From assembly GCA_019096195.1 (NCBI GenBank), contig JAGTXK010000219.1, positions 992,001 through 1,056,000 of the forward strand: 64,000 nt of DNA, written 5' to 3'. The first letter of the stretch is position 1. The number at the start of each line of letters is the position of its first letter. Below, in pieces: positions 22,501 to 33,100 of this stretch. A program made the position numbers and the translations under genes. The stretch is from Boletus sp. NGJ (Eukaryota > Basidiomycota > Agaricomycetes > Boletales > Boletaceae). The notes below the pieces were generated by a model. It saw nothing but the letters and a program-made list of their open reading frames with translations, ran no database searches and was not told where the DNA came from.

Positions 22501-24116
22501 CCGAAAGAGCTCCTCTATGTCAATGATCATGGGTATGGGCAAATCCTCTGGGGACTTCTGCCTTTAATTGCTTCATGATTGTTTCATAGATTCCTCACAC
22601 AAACTCGTCCTGAAGGTCCGAGCCCTCAAGTGTACCGTATGACACCTTCCCAGGCGTCCAAGTTCGTTGGAAGTCAGGTCCACTCCACACCAGGTCCACT
22701 TAGCGCGCGCCCTCCTCTCCGCACGCTATCTTTCACCGTTTCTCCGGAGCTATCTCCGGAGCCGCAGCCACTAAGGCGATTACGCAAACGCAGCCCCTCG
22801 CCATTGGAACAGAAAATTCTTGGACAAAACAACAACCCAACCGCCAAGAACGCGTTTAATATCCTCGGTAAAGCCCCTAAACCACCGTCCAAAGCACTGA
22901 AAGAAAAGCACGAGAAGTCCGAATTCGTGGCGATTGAGGCCGAGGAATCCGACGAGGACGATATGTTTGGCTTTGGAGGTCCAAAGAAAGAAAACGATGA
23001 GGAAGATGATGACAACGAGCAAGACAAGGTTGTCGAGGGACTCGTGGACGACACGGTCATGAATGCTGAAACCGAGGCTGTAGACCTTGTTCAAGAGAAA
23101 CACAGGTGAGTTGGGCATTTCCAGTCCTTGCTATTTAATGACAAGGTTCGACTGCCAGGGAACATGAGGAGGAAGACGACCAGCGACTTCAGAAACTGCA
23201 CCAAGATGCCATCGAGGGCAAGTATCGGATGAAGCGCCGTGACCGAGGGGTTGGCTTTGACGAGGATAGTGACGAAGATGATGACGACGACGCGCGCCGT
23301 ATTCGCCAACGGATACACAAGAAACGAAAGATTGAAGGTGATAGTCTGGAAGCCCTGGGTTGGTGACTAACTGCGAAAATATGATGTGGCTCACATGAAT
23401 TCCAGGCCAAAATGAAGAGACAAGGGCATTCTACAATACGTACCACCAAGATCTCATCGACGAAGATGACGAGTTCAGGCATCTGCGAGAAAACATTGCA
23501 ATGCCCGTAGATAATGATGCTCATGCTGAAGAATCTGAGGAGCGAGCAACTGTGTCTGTGGACGAAATTCGGCAACGTGTGCACGACATGGTGCAAAATA
23601 ACTCTGTTGGTGCGGATCGTATACTCCCTGAACATCTCTGATCTTGTGTCACAGGAAGCTGAGGTGTTGGACCCCGAGGACACAAGTTGGATTGACCAGT
23701 CCATGATGATTGAAATTGACGATGCAGTCCGCGTAAGGGTGGTGGAACATCGACGGAGTAAACCCACGACTCGTCATCCAAACGTTGGTCAGATGGACTT
23801 TGATGGAGAGGTTCGTCGGTTCTCGTAAGGATTTCATATGAACTCAACACTGTTCCAGCGGCCCAAGCGACATGTAGAGAGCGAACAAGAACGCAAACAG
23901 ATGCGGTCTTGGGCTAAAGATCAGAGTCACCAGCGCCAGAGCACAGGACGATCAGGCAACAGCGCTGCTGTTACCGGCCATACGAAAGCCAAGACTGGAG
24001 GTGGTTCATTGAGGTCAACGCAGCTGTCGAATCTGGCAACTGTCAATGAGGCACACAAGACCAAGACTTCAAGTTTGTTGTCGATGGTGTCTAACAGGAA
24101 AGGCAGATTTGCCTAA
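19523..24116 (+). CDS. MRC1: DNA replication checkpoint mediator Mrc1/claspin
   Basis: Replisome-associated adaptor that couples stalled forks to the checkpoint kinase and supports fork speed. Nine exons (19523..20347, 20408..20535, 20591..22262, 22318..22532, 22590..23105, 23159..23337, 23406..23605, 23655..23810, 23859..24116) give 1,382 residues. Most is disordered, acidic and Ser/Thr-rich, with many SQ/TQ or SP sites as in Mrc1. The conserved MRC1-like domain is near residue 1,020: SEFVAIEAEESDEDDMFGFG, followed by the acidic/basic block with RLQKLHQDAIEGKYRMKRRD. Further on come FDEDSDEDDDDDARRI and RAFYNTYHQDLIDEDDEF, then WIDQSMMIEID near the end. The end TSSLLSMVSNRKGRFA is also typical. 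A PIP-box-like QEQKHSLSAFFASLQ lies at the second exon. MCB sites in the promoter fit S-phase expression. Confidence 0.92.
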
Positions 24117-24423
24117 GCACTTTGATTTTTCGCGAGTAACCCTTGTTTATCTTCTATTGTACTTGTGTTGTATTCTTCTCCACTGTAACTAATCATCACA
24201 TGCAAAAAGCCCCCTACTATCAGAAAATTTTAAATAAAAAATATACACAACTGTCACAAGACCGAGCAGGTACCAAGATGCATAGAATTCGCACTCGGGA
24301 AACGAAAACGAAACGAAAGTTCTAGAGAAAAGAAGGGGTATCGCTGTGATAAATAACCGAGTGCGGTGGTATAGTTCGAAGGTTTGAATAGATTTCTCGC
24401 GACATTTAGCTATAAATTGGTGA

Positions 24424-24862
24424 TTAGTGAGTCTGTTTGCCTGCGAAGGGTCTGCCAAAGCGGACCCAGGTGGTGCGGGGGCGCGCAGGTTGAATGAGTG
24501 CAAAGTTTCGTGATTGACGTGCGGACGTTGGACCTTTGCGTTTACGTGCATTAGTTTGCATCTAAAAGAAATTCAGCTTTTGCGATAAAATGGACGAATG
24601 CAGACTCACTTTATGTCTCAACATGATCAATTTCGCCATGCATGCTGGTGGTCCGCTCTCTCTGACCGGATTTCCTGTAAAAATGTAAGCGGCGTCGATC
24701 AAATAGAAGGAAGTAGCATGTACGTGATGCAACCAGTGCAAGGCCGGCCTCATGGACATCAAGAGTATCACCCCCCTCCATGATTGACTTTCTCACTGCT
24801 GGGGATAAGAGGCATAGCAATAAGAAGGCGGAAAGGAAGGACACAAAGAACGCAGAAAGCAT
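24424..24862 (-). CDS. Candidate small membrane-anchored protein
   Basis: Not recognised. Three exons, complement(24424..24561, 24610..24674, 24724..24862), keep one frame and give 113 residues. The donors GTACAT and GTGAGT and the acceptors TTTTACAG and TTTTAG look good. Residues 1-19 (MLSAFFVSFLSAFLLLCLL) form a strong hydrophobic segment, either signal anchor or signal peptide. The middle is EGGDTLDVHEAGLALVAS, and the C-terminus is strongly basic, with NARKRKGPTSARQSRN and RPRTTWVRFGRPFAGK. It is convergent with MRC1 and divergent from tafazzin, with about 225 bases between start codons. A chance three-exon reading cannot be excluded; no homologue comes to mind. Confidence 0.4.
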
Positions 24863-25087
24863 GAAGGATCCGTTAGGGAGAAAGCGGCGCGAAGCACGCA
24901 GACAAAGCCCTGGCGTGACACGTCGCGAAAAGGGGGAGGAGGAGCGGCGTGGTTGGTGGACACTGGAAGATGTCAATAGTGGTGACAAAATATTATTTGC
25001 CGCTAATAATTTCTTATCGCTTAGTCAGTATCAACAAGTGTGGGACTCGGACATGCTCGGCGTCGAGCCAACTCACACACTTGCTCG

Positions 25088-26400
25088 ATGTCCCAGCTGC
25101 TGTCCTCCACAGTCATATCAGCAGTAGGACTTGCCTGCAAGGCCTTTCTCAATTCCGGCCTCTGTTCCATCACCGTCAGCGGTTTACCCATCTTATTAGA
25201 CGCGCTCAAGAGAGAACGCAGAAACAGTGGCCAAGGTTTAATAACAGGTATGTACGCACCGCCGCCTGTCTATCCTATCCCGTTGCAATCCTAGCTATAG
25301 TCTCCAACCATCTGTCTACGTCTGTCCATTCCCTCTCGCCGACATTCAGCCCCTTACCTCTTTATCTAGCCTCGATGATCCTGTAACCTGGGGCATACTG
25401 CCATTCGAAAACTTCACGAACTCGCGTACCATACGATGGGTTTTGGGTGCCTCAGATATCATGTTTACGAATCCGTCAGTGGAGCGTGGATTATTGCGTT
25501 TCTGCCTCCTATGCTGAACTCCTGCTTTGGTCAGAAAGTCTTTTTTCAGCTTTCTTTCGTAAAGGCCAGGTAATAGAGACGTTTCGAGGAAACGGTATCT
25601 GGCAGCCCGCACTCGATGTAGCCATTGAGAAGCTGAACCAGGGTCACTGGGTTTGTGTTTGTGTTCGTTGTCGCCGCATTTATCGACGTCAAACTTTTCT
25701 TAGTTGCATATGTTCGGCGAGGGAAAGGTACATCAACCTATTGTATATCCGCAGAACGATGGTATCGCACATTTACCACGATTCAAATGGGGCCTGTACG
25801 TCTTCGTATCACACATTTAACATTCTCATCATTATGATGCGCCCCTATCAGTGGTCGGATCATTATGGAGACCAATGTCCCACCCCTGGTAATACCAATG
25901 TGGTTGACTGGTATGGATCTTCTACGCTGGCGTTTGCTCGTATCTAATCTACGTGCACAGGCTTCGATAAACTAGTGCCAGAGCATCGTCCGTTTCCACA
26001 GAAGTATCTCCCGAAGATGGGTATCCAACTCGGTGTCATATATGGTGACCCGATACCACCGGACAAGATCATAGCTGCATTGAACGCCATACGTAGGCTG
26101 AAGCGCTCCTCTTCGCCGCCTGGCGTAGTAGAGAACTCTTCGCGACACAGTGGGTCACCGAGTATGTCAGGACTCAGCAGTGCCTCGCATGTAGGGTGGA
26201 TGGAAGACGCAATTATCCAAGCAGGCGGAGATCCTATTGAGGAGCGCGAGGGTACTGGACGATACACGCAGATGGATGAGATTCGGAGCGAGGTTACGGC
26301 TATTATCCAGCGAGCTGTTGAGGATTTGGGGAGGAAGGTGTCAGGTAACAAACTAGATCTTCCTCTGCCATGTCAACGTGGGAATCGTCGCGTCCGCTAA
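25088..26400 (+). CDS. TAZ1: Tafazzin, cardiolipin transacylase
   Basis: Mitochondrial phospholipid-lysophospholipid transacylase that remodels cardiolipin acyl chains. Exons 25088..25247, 25301..25319, 25370..25474, 25539..25650, 25704..25795, 25852..25910 and 25961..26400 give 328 residues. The catalytic HX4D motif SNHLSTLDDP is encoded partly by a 19-nt exon (25301-25319). Next come WGILPFENF, FFRKGQVIETFRGNGI, the acyltransferase GHWLHMFGEGKV, LPRFKWGLGRIIME, PLVIPMWLTGFDKL and GIQLGVIYGDPIP. Between the acyltransferase core and the last helix is a Ser-rich stretch of about 45 residues (KRSSSPPGVVENSS) not found in animals. All key residues are present. Confidence 0.93.
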
Positions 26401-27274
26401 ACGGTATCCTATAGTCTCCTCGGCTCCATTGACAGTTGCCCTGCATGATTGTACTCGTACCTAGCTAATGGGTATTGTGTCTTGCTCGGCTGCGGGCCAA
26501 GCAGCATGTCGAAAGTTTCACCAGCTTAATAGTTCATTTGGTCAAGAGTGAGTGTTCTCGGGGCCCGCTGGCTGTAGTTCTGTCGGGGCAAGCAACATGG
26601 AGGCGACGTAAAAGAGTACGAATAACTTAGGGGACGCTCACGGTCAGGTAGTTGTTCTCCATGCATATGCAGAGGGATGTGCTCGCATTGACAGTGCCAC
26701 TGACCTCGGCTAACATACGTGACCAGAGCTTTCGAAATCGAAATATTTCTAGCATATTTATGTTTACCTTTGTCTGGCGATGGAATTTAGTGTTGAACGT
26801 TGGACCTGAGGCATATCTTCGGGGCGGAGTGGGCCGCTCATGCTGCTTCGATCGATTTCACTGGCAAAAGGTATTTGCAGAGATCTACACCGGTGGGCAA
26901 TGAAAATCCCCTCTGAGAGGTTCAAGGTCGTTGGAGTTGGCAACGCTTAGGACTATGTGACTCACAGCTGCGTCGTTACGAACAACGTTGAATAAATCAT
27001 TGGTTTCCGTACGACAGCTTGTGACATGGCCGTCCGGCGTCTTAATGGAACGAGACTCGGCAATTGGTACTCGAATTCGCACAAAAATCTGAATTTGATT
27101 GAACCACTGCCATCATAAATCGGAATTACAACTGTGCCCCAAACCAAGAAGCATTAAATAAATCCATCAATCCCATTTGTTATGGTTGTGTAGCTCAAGT
27201 GGAATGAGCCTTGGTCTCGCTGCGTGGGGTCAAACCGTCAAACCGAGACAAACGAATGAAAAGGGAGATACGAA
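26401..27274. other. Intergenic, convergent 3' ends
   Basis: About 870 bases between the tafazzin stop and the UNC93-like stop. No supported frame. A tRNA-like D-arm at 27190-27215 lacks the rest of a cloverleaf (see rejected items). The sequence is moderately AT-rich compared with its neighbours. Confidence 0.5.
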
Positions 27275-29164
27275 CTATTCTGCATCTTCCTGGTCGGTAT
27301 GGTCCGTGATACGGTAGTGGATCATTGGAAGAGCGCAAACAATTCCCGCGGCGCACAAAACCCACGTTGAAATGAATATATTCATGTAGCTGTCGGGACG
27401 GCCGGGTGTCCAGTTGTACCGCAACCATTAGGAAGGAGAAGACTTACGGCGAGAGAACAGCGTCCGCATGCCATGCACCAGCAGCACCAGCAGATTGTAT
27501 TGCTTTATCTGTGAATGTTGAGTTTCGGTTCTAACTGGGCAACAATCAGAATGGCTTACAGAACCCAGTGAATACAGCAAGCTTGGCCAAATCGTTCGAC
27601 ATGGCACCCATTAGCCAGTACACAAATGTCTGCCACATGGCATCCAGGAGGCCGCAGAAAATGTATAACCAAGCGTGCGCAGGATATTCAGAGCCAGTGA
27701 AGTCTATCTTCGTGGTAGGTAGATTGTCTCGTGTATAGCCCCTACGACCTCCTTGAATTTGGTTTCTCCTTGCACTGGAGAGTAACAACGCACTTTTGAT
27801 ACACATAGGCCCATATGTGTACAGCAAAGACCATCACTGATACGATGGTCCAACCAGCAAACGCACGAGTTCGACGCCTGTACTTCGACTGATCGAGGAC
27901 ACAGTACCCAAGGAACAAGGATCCAAAGATCTGCGCTGCCCAGTAGACGAATGCGTTGAGACCACGTGTGCGAATGTTGAAAAGTGCGGCGTTGTAATCG
28001 TTTTGCTCTAGTTTTTTTAACGGCGCTCAGCTTGTCTCAACAAGCAAAAATGTCGAAATAGGATACTTACGCCATGTGTAGAAATAGTTGCTTGCAACGA
28101 ACATGGGGAATAGTAAGATAATCATCGGATCGGTCTTGAGAGCAACGTAAAGACTGTAAAATTCTGTTTTCCAGGATGGTTGGCGTGGTAGGGGAACCTT
28201 CGTGCCATCCGTCCGAACAATTCTCTTTGGGTCAGCCATCAATGGAGCCAAGACTACTCCGATAAGAGTAAGAACCAAGAAACCGATCTGGCAGTGCTTG
28301 AATGTCAGCGTGATGCTTCATTGGGAAGTGATAGCAACACTCACATAAGTTCCATTTTGAACTTAGTGAGCCAAGTCAGACAAATTATGACGGTATTCAA
28401 GCATAGGACTCACCTCCGTTGCCCTAATTAGATGTTTAATGATGAAATTCAACACGAGAGTCAGCAGCTGAACTACGTACTTGATTGTTGAAATTGAGCG
28501 CGAATGCAACTGCAGAACCGATGACGGCACCCAGGTTGAAAATCGCCCAGAAAATACCGATGAAGACGCCTTTTTGTGCCTCTGTCGGATAAGCCATCAT
28601 CATACAGCCTTGTGCGGTCCATAGCAGCGCTGCACAGAATCCGAGGAAAGCACCCGCGACGACGACGAAGTCGTATGCGCTAGGATGAATATTATCCACC
28701 CTAAATAATAGATGAGTGAGTGCTGGTAATGGTTGTGAATGTAACGTAGCGCCCGTACAAGAACGAAGCAATATATAGAGAGTATCCCAGTGTTCCGAAG
28801 AAGAGGGTTAGCCGAGGCCCAAGTACATTGTTGATCGTTCTGTGGAGGATTAGTTATTAACACACCTCGCATAGAAGAGTGACACGAACCCGGAGAAGAA
28901 CGCAAAGAATGCAAAGGTAGAATAAGTAGCTGTAGCCGCGTTGGACTGAGCCGTTGTGTTGACTTGACCACCTCCGCCAATCCCTCCCAGGGCGTTAAAC
29001 ATGCCCGGGCACATGAAGCAGACGAATCCAAGCATAATAACTTGGAAGTAAGGGTGGTAGTAGATTCCCTTCAATCCTGTTGGGCGCTCGAAGATCTCCT
29101 CGCGGTGGGAGCCAGAGTCCTCGCTCCCACTCTCCAGTGTCTTCTCTGGAAGGATGTCCGCCAT
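27275..29164 (-). CDS. UNC93-like major facilitator protein
   Basis: Polytopic membrane protein of the fungal UNC93/DUF895 branch of the major facilitator superfamily; the transported substrate is unknown. Ten exons, complement(27275..27389, 27448..27508, 27560..27741, 27794..28007, 28071..28287, 28345..28361, 28414..28423, 28481..28700, 28759..28839, 28866..29164), give 471 residues. Two are microexons of 17 and 10 nt. Landmarks: YHPYFQVIMLGFVCFMCPGM (first membrane segment), an AFFAFFSGF helix, LGPRLTLFFGTLGYSLYIAS, ALLWTAQGCMMMAYPTEAQK (family signature), GVFIGIFWAIFNLGAVIGS, FLVLTLIGVVLAPLM and a C-terminal pair including FISTWVLCAAGIVCALPM. About 11-12 hydrophobic segments can be counted. 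The N-terminus is acidic and cytosolic. Confidence 0.9.
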
Positions 29165-30102
29165 GACAACGAAGGGGATGTAGTCAGAGAGGTCCCATCG
29201 CCAGCATGCGAGTACTTATATATATGGGCCTTTGCGGCTATGAAGCGCTCAGGGGAGAAGTTTGAGCATGTGAGCTCGGACGTAATTGATAAGTCATTAA
29301 CGTATTGCCAACGAAACGTGTGCAAGGTATGGGCCGGGCACTGGCCTCCCACCGGATATGGGGATCGATGTCATATGGTTTGAAGTGCACACGCGGTGCT
29401 CTGTGACTGCTCTGCTGGAGCTGCCAGTTTCCACGCAGTAGTAAAAGCACTCTTCGAGTTAATGGCAGTCGCCACTGGGTGAGAGTAAGGGACCACGAGT
29501 ATCCTGGTGATGGTCAGCCGGTGGGCTGTGCACGAAACGGGCTATCAAGATAAGGTGAATAATCGAGAGGTTGTTATGAAACTGGGCATGTGCCAGCTTG
29601 CCGTTACGGGTTGTTTTGAGTTCAACAGACCACACCGTGCGTGTCACAAGGATTTGCAAAGCGGTTATCATAACAGCCGAAACATACTTTTGAGGTGCCA
29701 GCTGTCGCTTTTACCTCAGATCTGTCAGAACGAGTGATGAGTCCAGCAGTTGTCCAGCTGGGACTGACTTTCGTTTGGCATCCACTACCCACTGTTATCG
29801 TGACGTGTCAGTGACCCCATGTCAGTGCTTTGGCGTGCGGGTTTACAAGGCAACAATGGAAAATCAAGCAAAATGTTCGGCTCGAGACTCTTAGACACTG
29901 GTATGACACTCAGTCTGTTTCAGCATTCACATATTCACAGGTTGCAAATGTTGCGATTGTTTGGGACGCAAGGCTTTGGATAACAGTCGTCAACAGAGGA
30001 CAACAATGACTATGCTTGTCTTTTCAAGTGCCGGCGCCCAAGTGAAGTAAGGCGTTGTACTGTGCTCGTACTTGCTGTTCTTGACCTTTTGACAGCGTGG
30101 TC
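29165..30102. other. Divergent intergenic region (UNC93-like / THO2)
   Basis: About 940 bases between the two start codons. It holds TATATATATGGG near 29217 on the UNC93-like side, possible core promoter sequence. No frame with protein-like content was found, and I see no repeats. Confidence 0.5.
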
Positions 30103-33100
30103 ATGAATGTCGTTGACAGGGTTAATAGTTGTCTAGAAAAGTGGTCCAAGAGTGGGGAGGCTGAATGGTTCGTCCGATCCTTTACGTGCTATTTTCACCC
30201 CAATAATCCCGTTTCAGTCGAAATTTCCTTCTTCCAGCTCACTTCAACCCTACGGACCCGACCAGCGTTGAAACGCTCACAACTGCATATCATACCCTAT
30301 TGTTTTCTGCCTTAAGGACTTGGGCTTCGAGTGGCTTGCTAACCCCGCAAAGCTTCGTCGATTTCGTCGAGTCAGTCCTGGTGTCCTTGCCTTCTTCTTC
30401 TGTCCGGTCTACGCCTATACAAAGCGAAACTTTGTTCGGGGACTTGCTTGTTGACATCGTCTGGTCCCTTGACGCGCAGTTGGATGAACTTGTGACGGAT
30501 GCCAAGGCTATCATTGCAACCGCAGAGCAGACAATTGACGCCAGCGACTTGCATAAAGCCACAGGAGTAAAGCAGACCGCTGAACAAGACAAGGAACTTC
30601 TCGTTGATGTTGTCAAGAGACTCCTGGTGAGCATCACCATGTCCCTTGAGTATACTGAGCCCATTTTTCATCCAGTTTTCTGGAATCATTGGCGTAGCTG
30701 TATGCCGGGAGCGCCTTGATTTGAGTCTCCTTGCCAACATAGGCCTTGTATTGGATAGGTCATCGTTTGACAAGAAGGAGATTAGGACACGAACTGGTCT
30801 ACTGTAAGTTCCTCATGAGCAACTATATGGTGTAGGTTGACGTTCGTGGTTGGTTTGCAGTTACAAGCAAAACAAGTTCAACCTTCTCCGCGAGCAGTCC
30901 GAAGGTTACAGCAAGCTATGCGTAGAAGTGATGAGCTCTCTGGGACCTTCGCATTCTCCACAGGATGGCAGGCCTATTGAAAGTGCCGCATCCATAGAGG
31001 ACCGTTCCCGATTCGTATGGGACAAGATCATGGGCCTTATCGGATATTTTGACCTCGATCCCAATCGTGCCCTTGATGTCATCCTTGATGTTCTGACCGT
31101 CAACATCACGACCCATTACACTTTCTTCCTCTCCCTTCTGTCATTCTCCCCGTGGGCAGGTTCTATTAGGCGCTCTATGCCTGGCAGATTTAATGTTTGC
31201 ATCCCACCCGCCACATCACCCGACCAGTATCGAGGGAAATCTCTTGATGAGGTGCTTGGAATCGCCGAAACCCTATCTTTCAGCCACAAAGGTCTGGATT
31301 CAATTCCAAGGGGCCCCGAGTCGCGGGTACTCGCTCAAGTTCTTGGTTTCAAGTTCGCTTATTATCAGGTTTGCCATATCTCTTAGCACATCTTTATCTT
31401 CTGATCCTGCGTAGGGTTCAGATATCCATGAACCATCGCCGAAAGGCTTGTACATTGCGGCCGCTATCTTGATACGGGAAGGTTTTGTTTCGCTCGAGGA
31501 GTTATATTCCCATGTACGTTGAGTCTGTCGTATTGGATTGGCATCAACTCATACTAAGCATCCAGTTATCACCTCCCGATGGAGATATGGATCCGTACCA
31601 CAGGGATTATCTGGACCAGGTACACCAAAGGGTTGCAGACGCCAAGGTCACTCAACTAGCGATGGCAGCCCCCCTAGAGTCAACGAACTCCGGCTCGAAA
31701 GCGCGTTCAGAGCCTGGAGAGGAAACCAAAAAAAAGCTAGATCCGAGGCCTCCAAACCAAAAGGCAGCTCTTGTCAGCGCCTTGCTTTCTGTTGGCGCTT
31801 TGCGTCCCGCTTTTGCGATCTTGACCAAATTTCCATGGCTCGTAGACGCTAATGTCGAACTTGCGGACCTGGTGCTCCGCGTTCTCAGGCATTCCATCTC
31901 ACCTCTCTACGATGCTACTTTCGTTCTCAAGGAACGGAATCCCAGCTTCATCCAGCCTCGTGCTAGATATGGATCGACTGGCGTCCTCCTTGCGCCTACG
32001 CGTAAGCCGCAGCTGACGTCGGTTGCGCCGACACCTCCCAGCACAGCTACAACGGAGTTCGTGTTCTTTTTCCCTGACTGGTCGGAGAGGGTTCCGTTGT
32101 CAACGACGTTCGAGGATCTGGTTGACGTCATTGAACCTCTTATGAGCTTTGTTGGCCTCCACATATCACGTGATCCCTTGTTCGTTTCGAAAGTAACCCG
32201 TTTAGGGAGGTCGCAATTAATGTCTACGGTAAATTCATGATTCTTGCAATTAGCCAATGTATTCATCTTCTTTTCAGGCTCCTCTCGACCCCGTCACTAG
32301 GAAGCCCACGGGGGAGCCGGACCCCTCGAATCCTGTTCGTGTGTTCTGGTTCAAACTTTTGCGACTATACTTCCTACCTTCTCTACCTCTCATTCGAGGA
32401 AACGCTGTTTGCACCGTTGAAATCTGGAACATAATCCGACAGTATGAAACAACAGCTCGGTGGAAACTTTACGGAGAGTGGAAGACAAGCACATACAACT
32501 CGCATCCAGAACTTCGCATACGTCAAGTACAAGCTGACCGGGAATCAAAAGGAATATTGCGACGGTTATCACACCAGACTATTGACACACTTTCTGGCAC
32601 GGTTGCGAAATTAGCTCACTCCAACCCCTGTATTTTCTTCACCAACGCTGTCAACCAAATTATGGCGTACGACAATTTGGCAGGTGTGGTGATCCAGGCA
32701 CTTCGATATGTGACCAATATGGGATTTGATGTATTGGTCTACATCATTCTCGACGCGTTCTCAAATCCTTATAAGAATCGGGTGAAGGATGACGGTGTTA
32801 ATATCTCAGATTGGCTGCAAAGTAGGTCTGGCCGTACCATATCGTTGCGTGTTACTGACAACAGCAGGCCTCGCGTCGTTCACTGGGATGCTTTTTCGTC
32901 GGTACAGTGCAGATTTGTCTCCACTCCTGAAATACGTTGTACATCAACTATACAATGGTCAAACAACGGAGATAGTGGTCCTTCGCGAGCTGATCTGGAA
33001 AATGGCTGGCATTGAACCTCTTCCAAGTCTGTCGGATTCGCAAATTGCCGCGATGGCTGGTGGTCCGGCACTACGCATCGAAGCAATCGCTTCCACAACT

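Noticed and set aside
24780-25127. 115-codon plus-strand Lys/Arg-rich frame
   Set aside because: Overlaps the tafazzin start in another frame and has no motif; the tafazzin reading is certain.
27184-27260. tRNA-like sequence with box A TAGCTCAAGTGG and a GCTC/GAGC D-arm
   Set aside because: No 7-bp acceptor stem, poor anticodon stem, and only a degenerate box B. At most a tRNA fragment.
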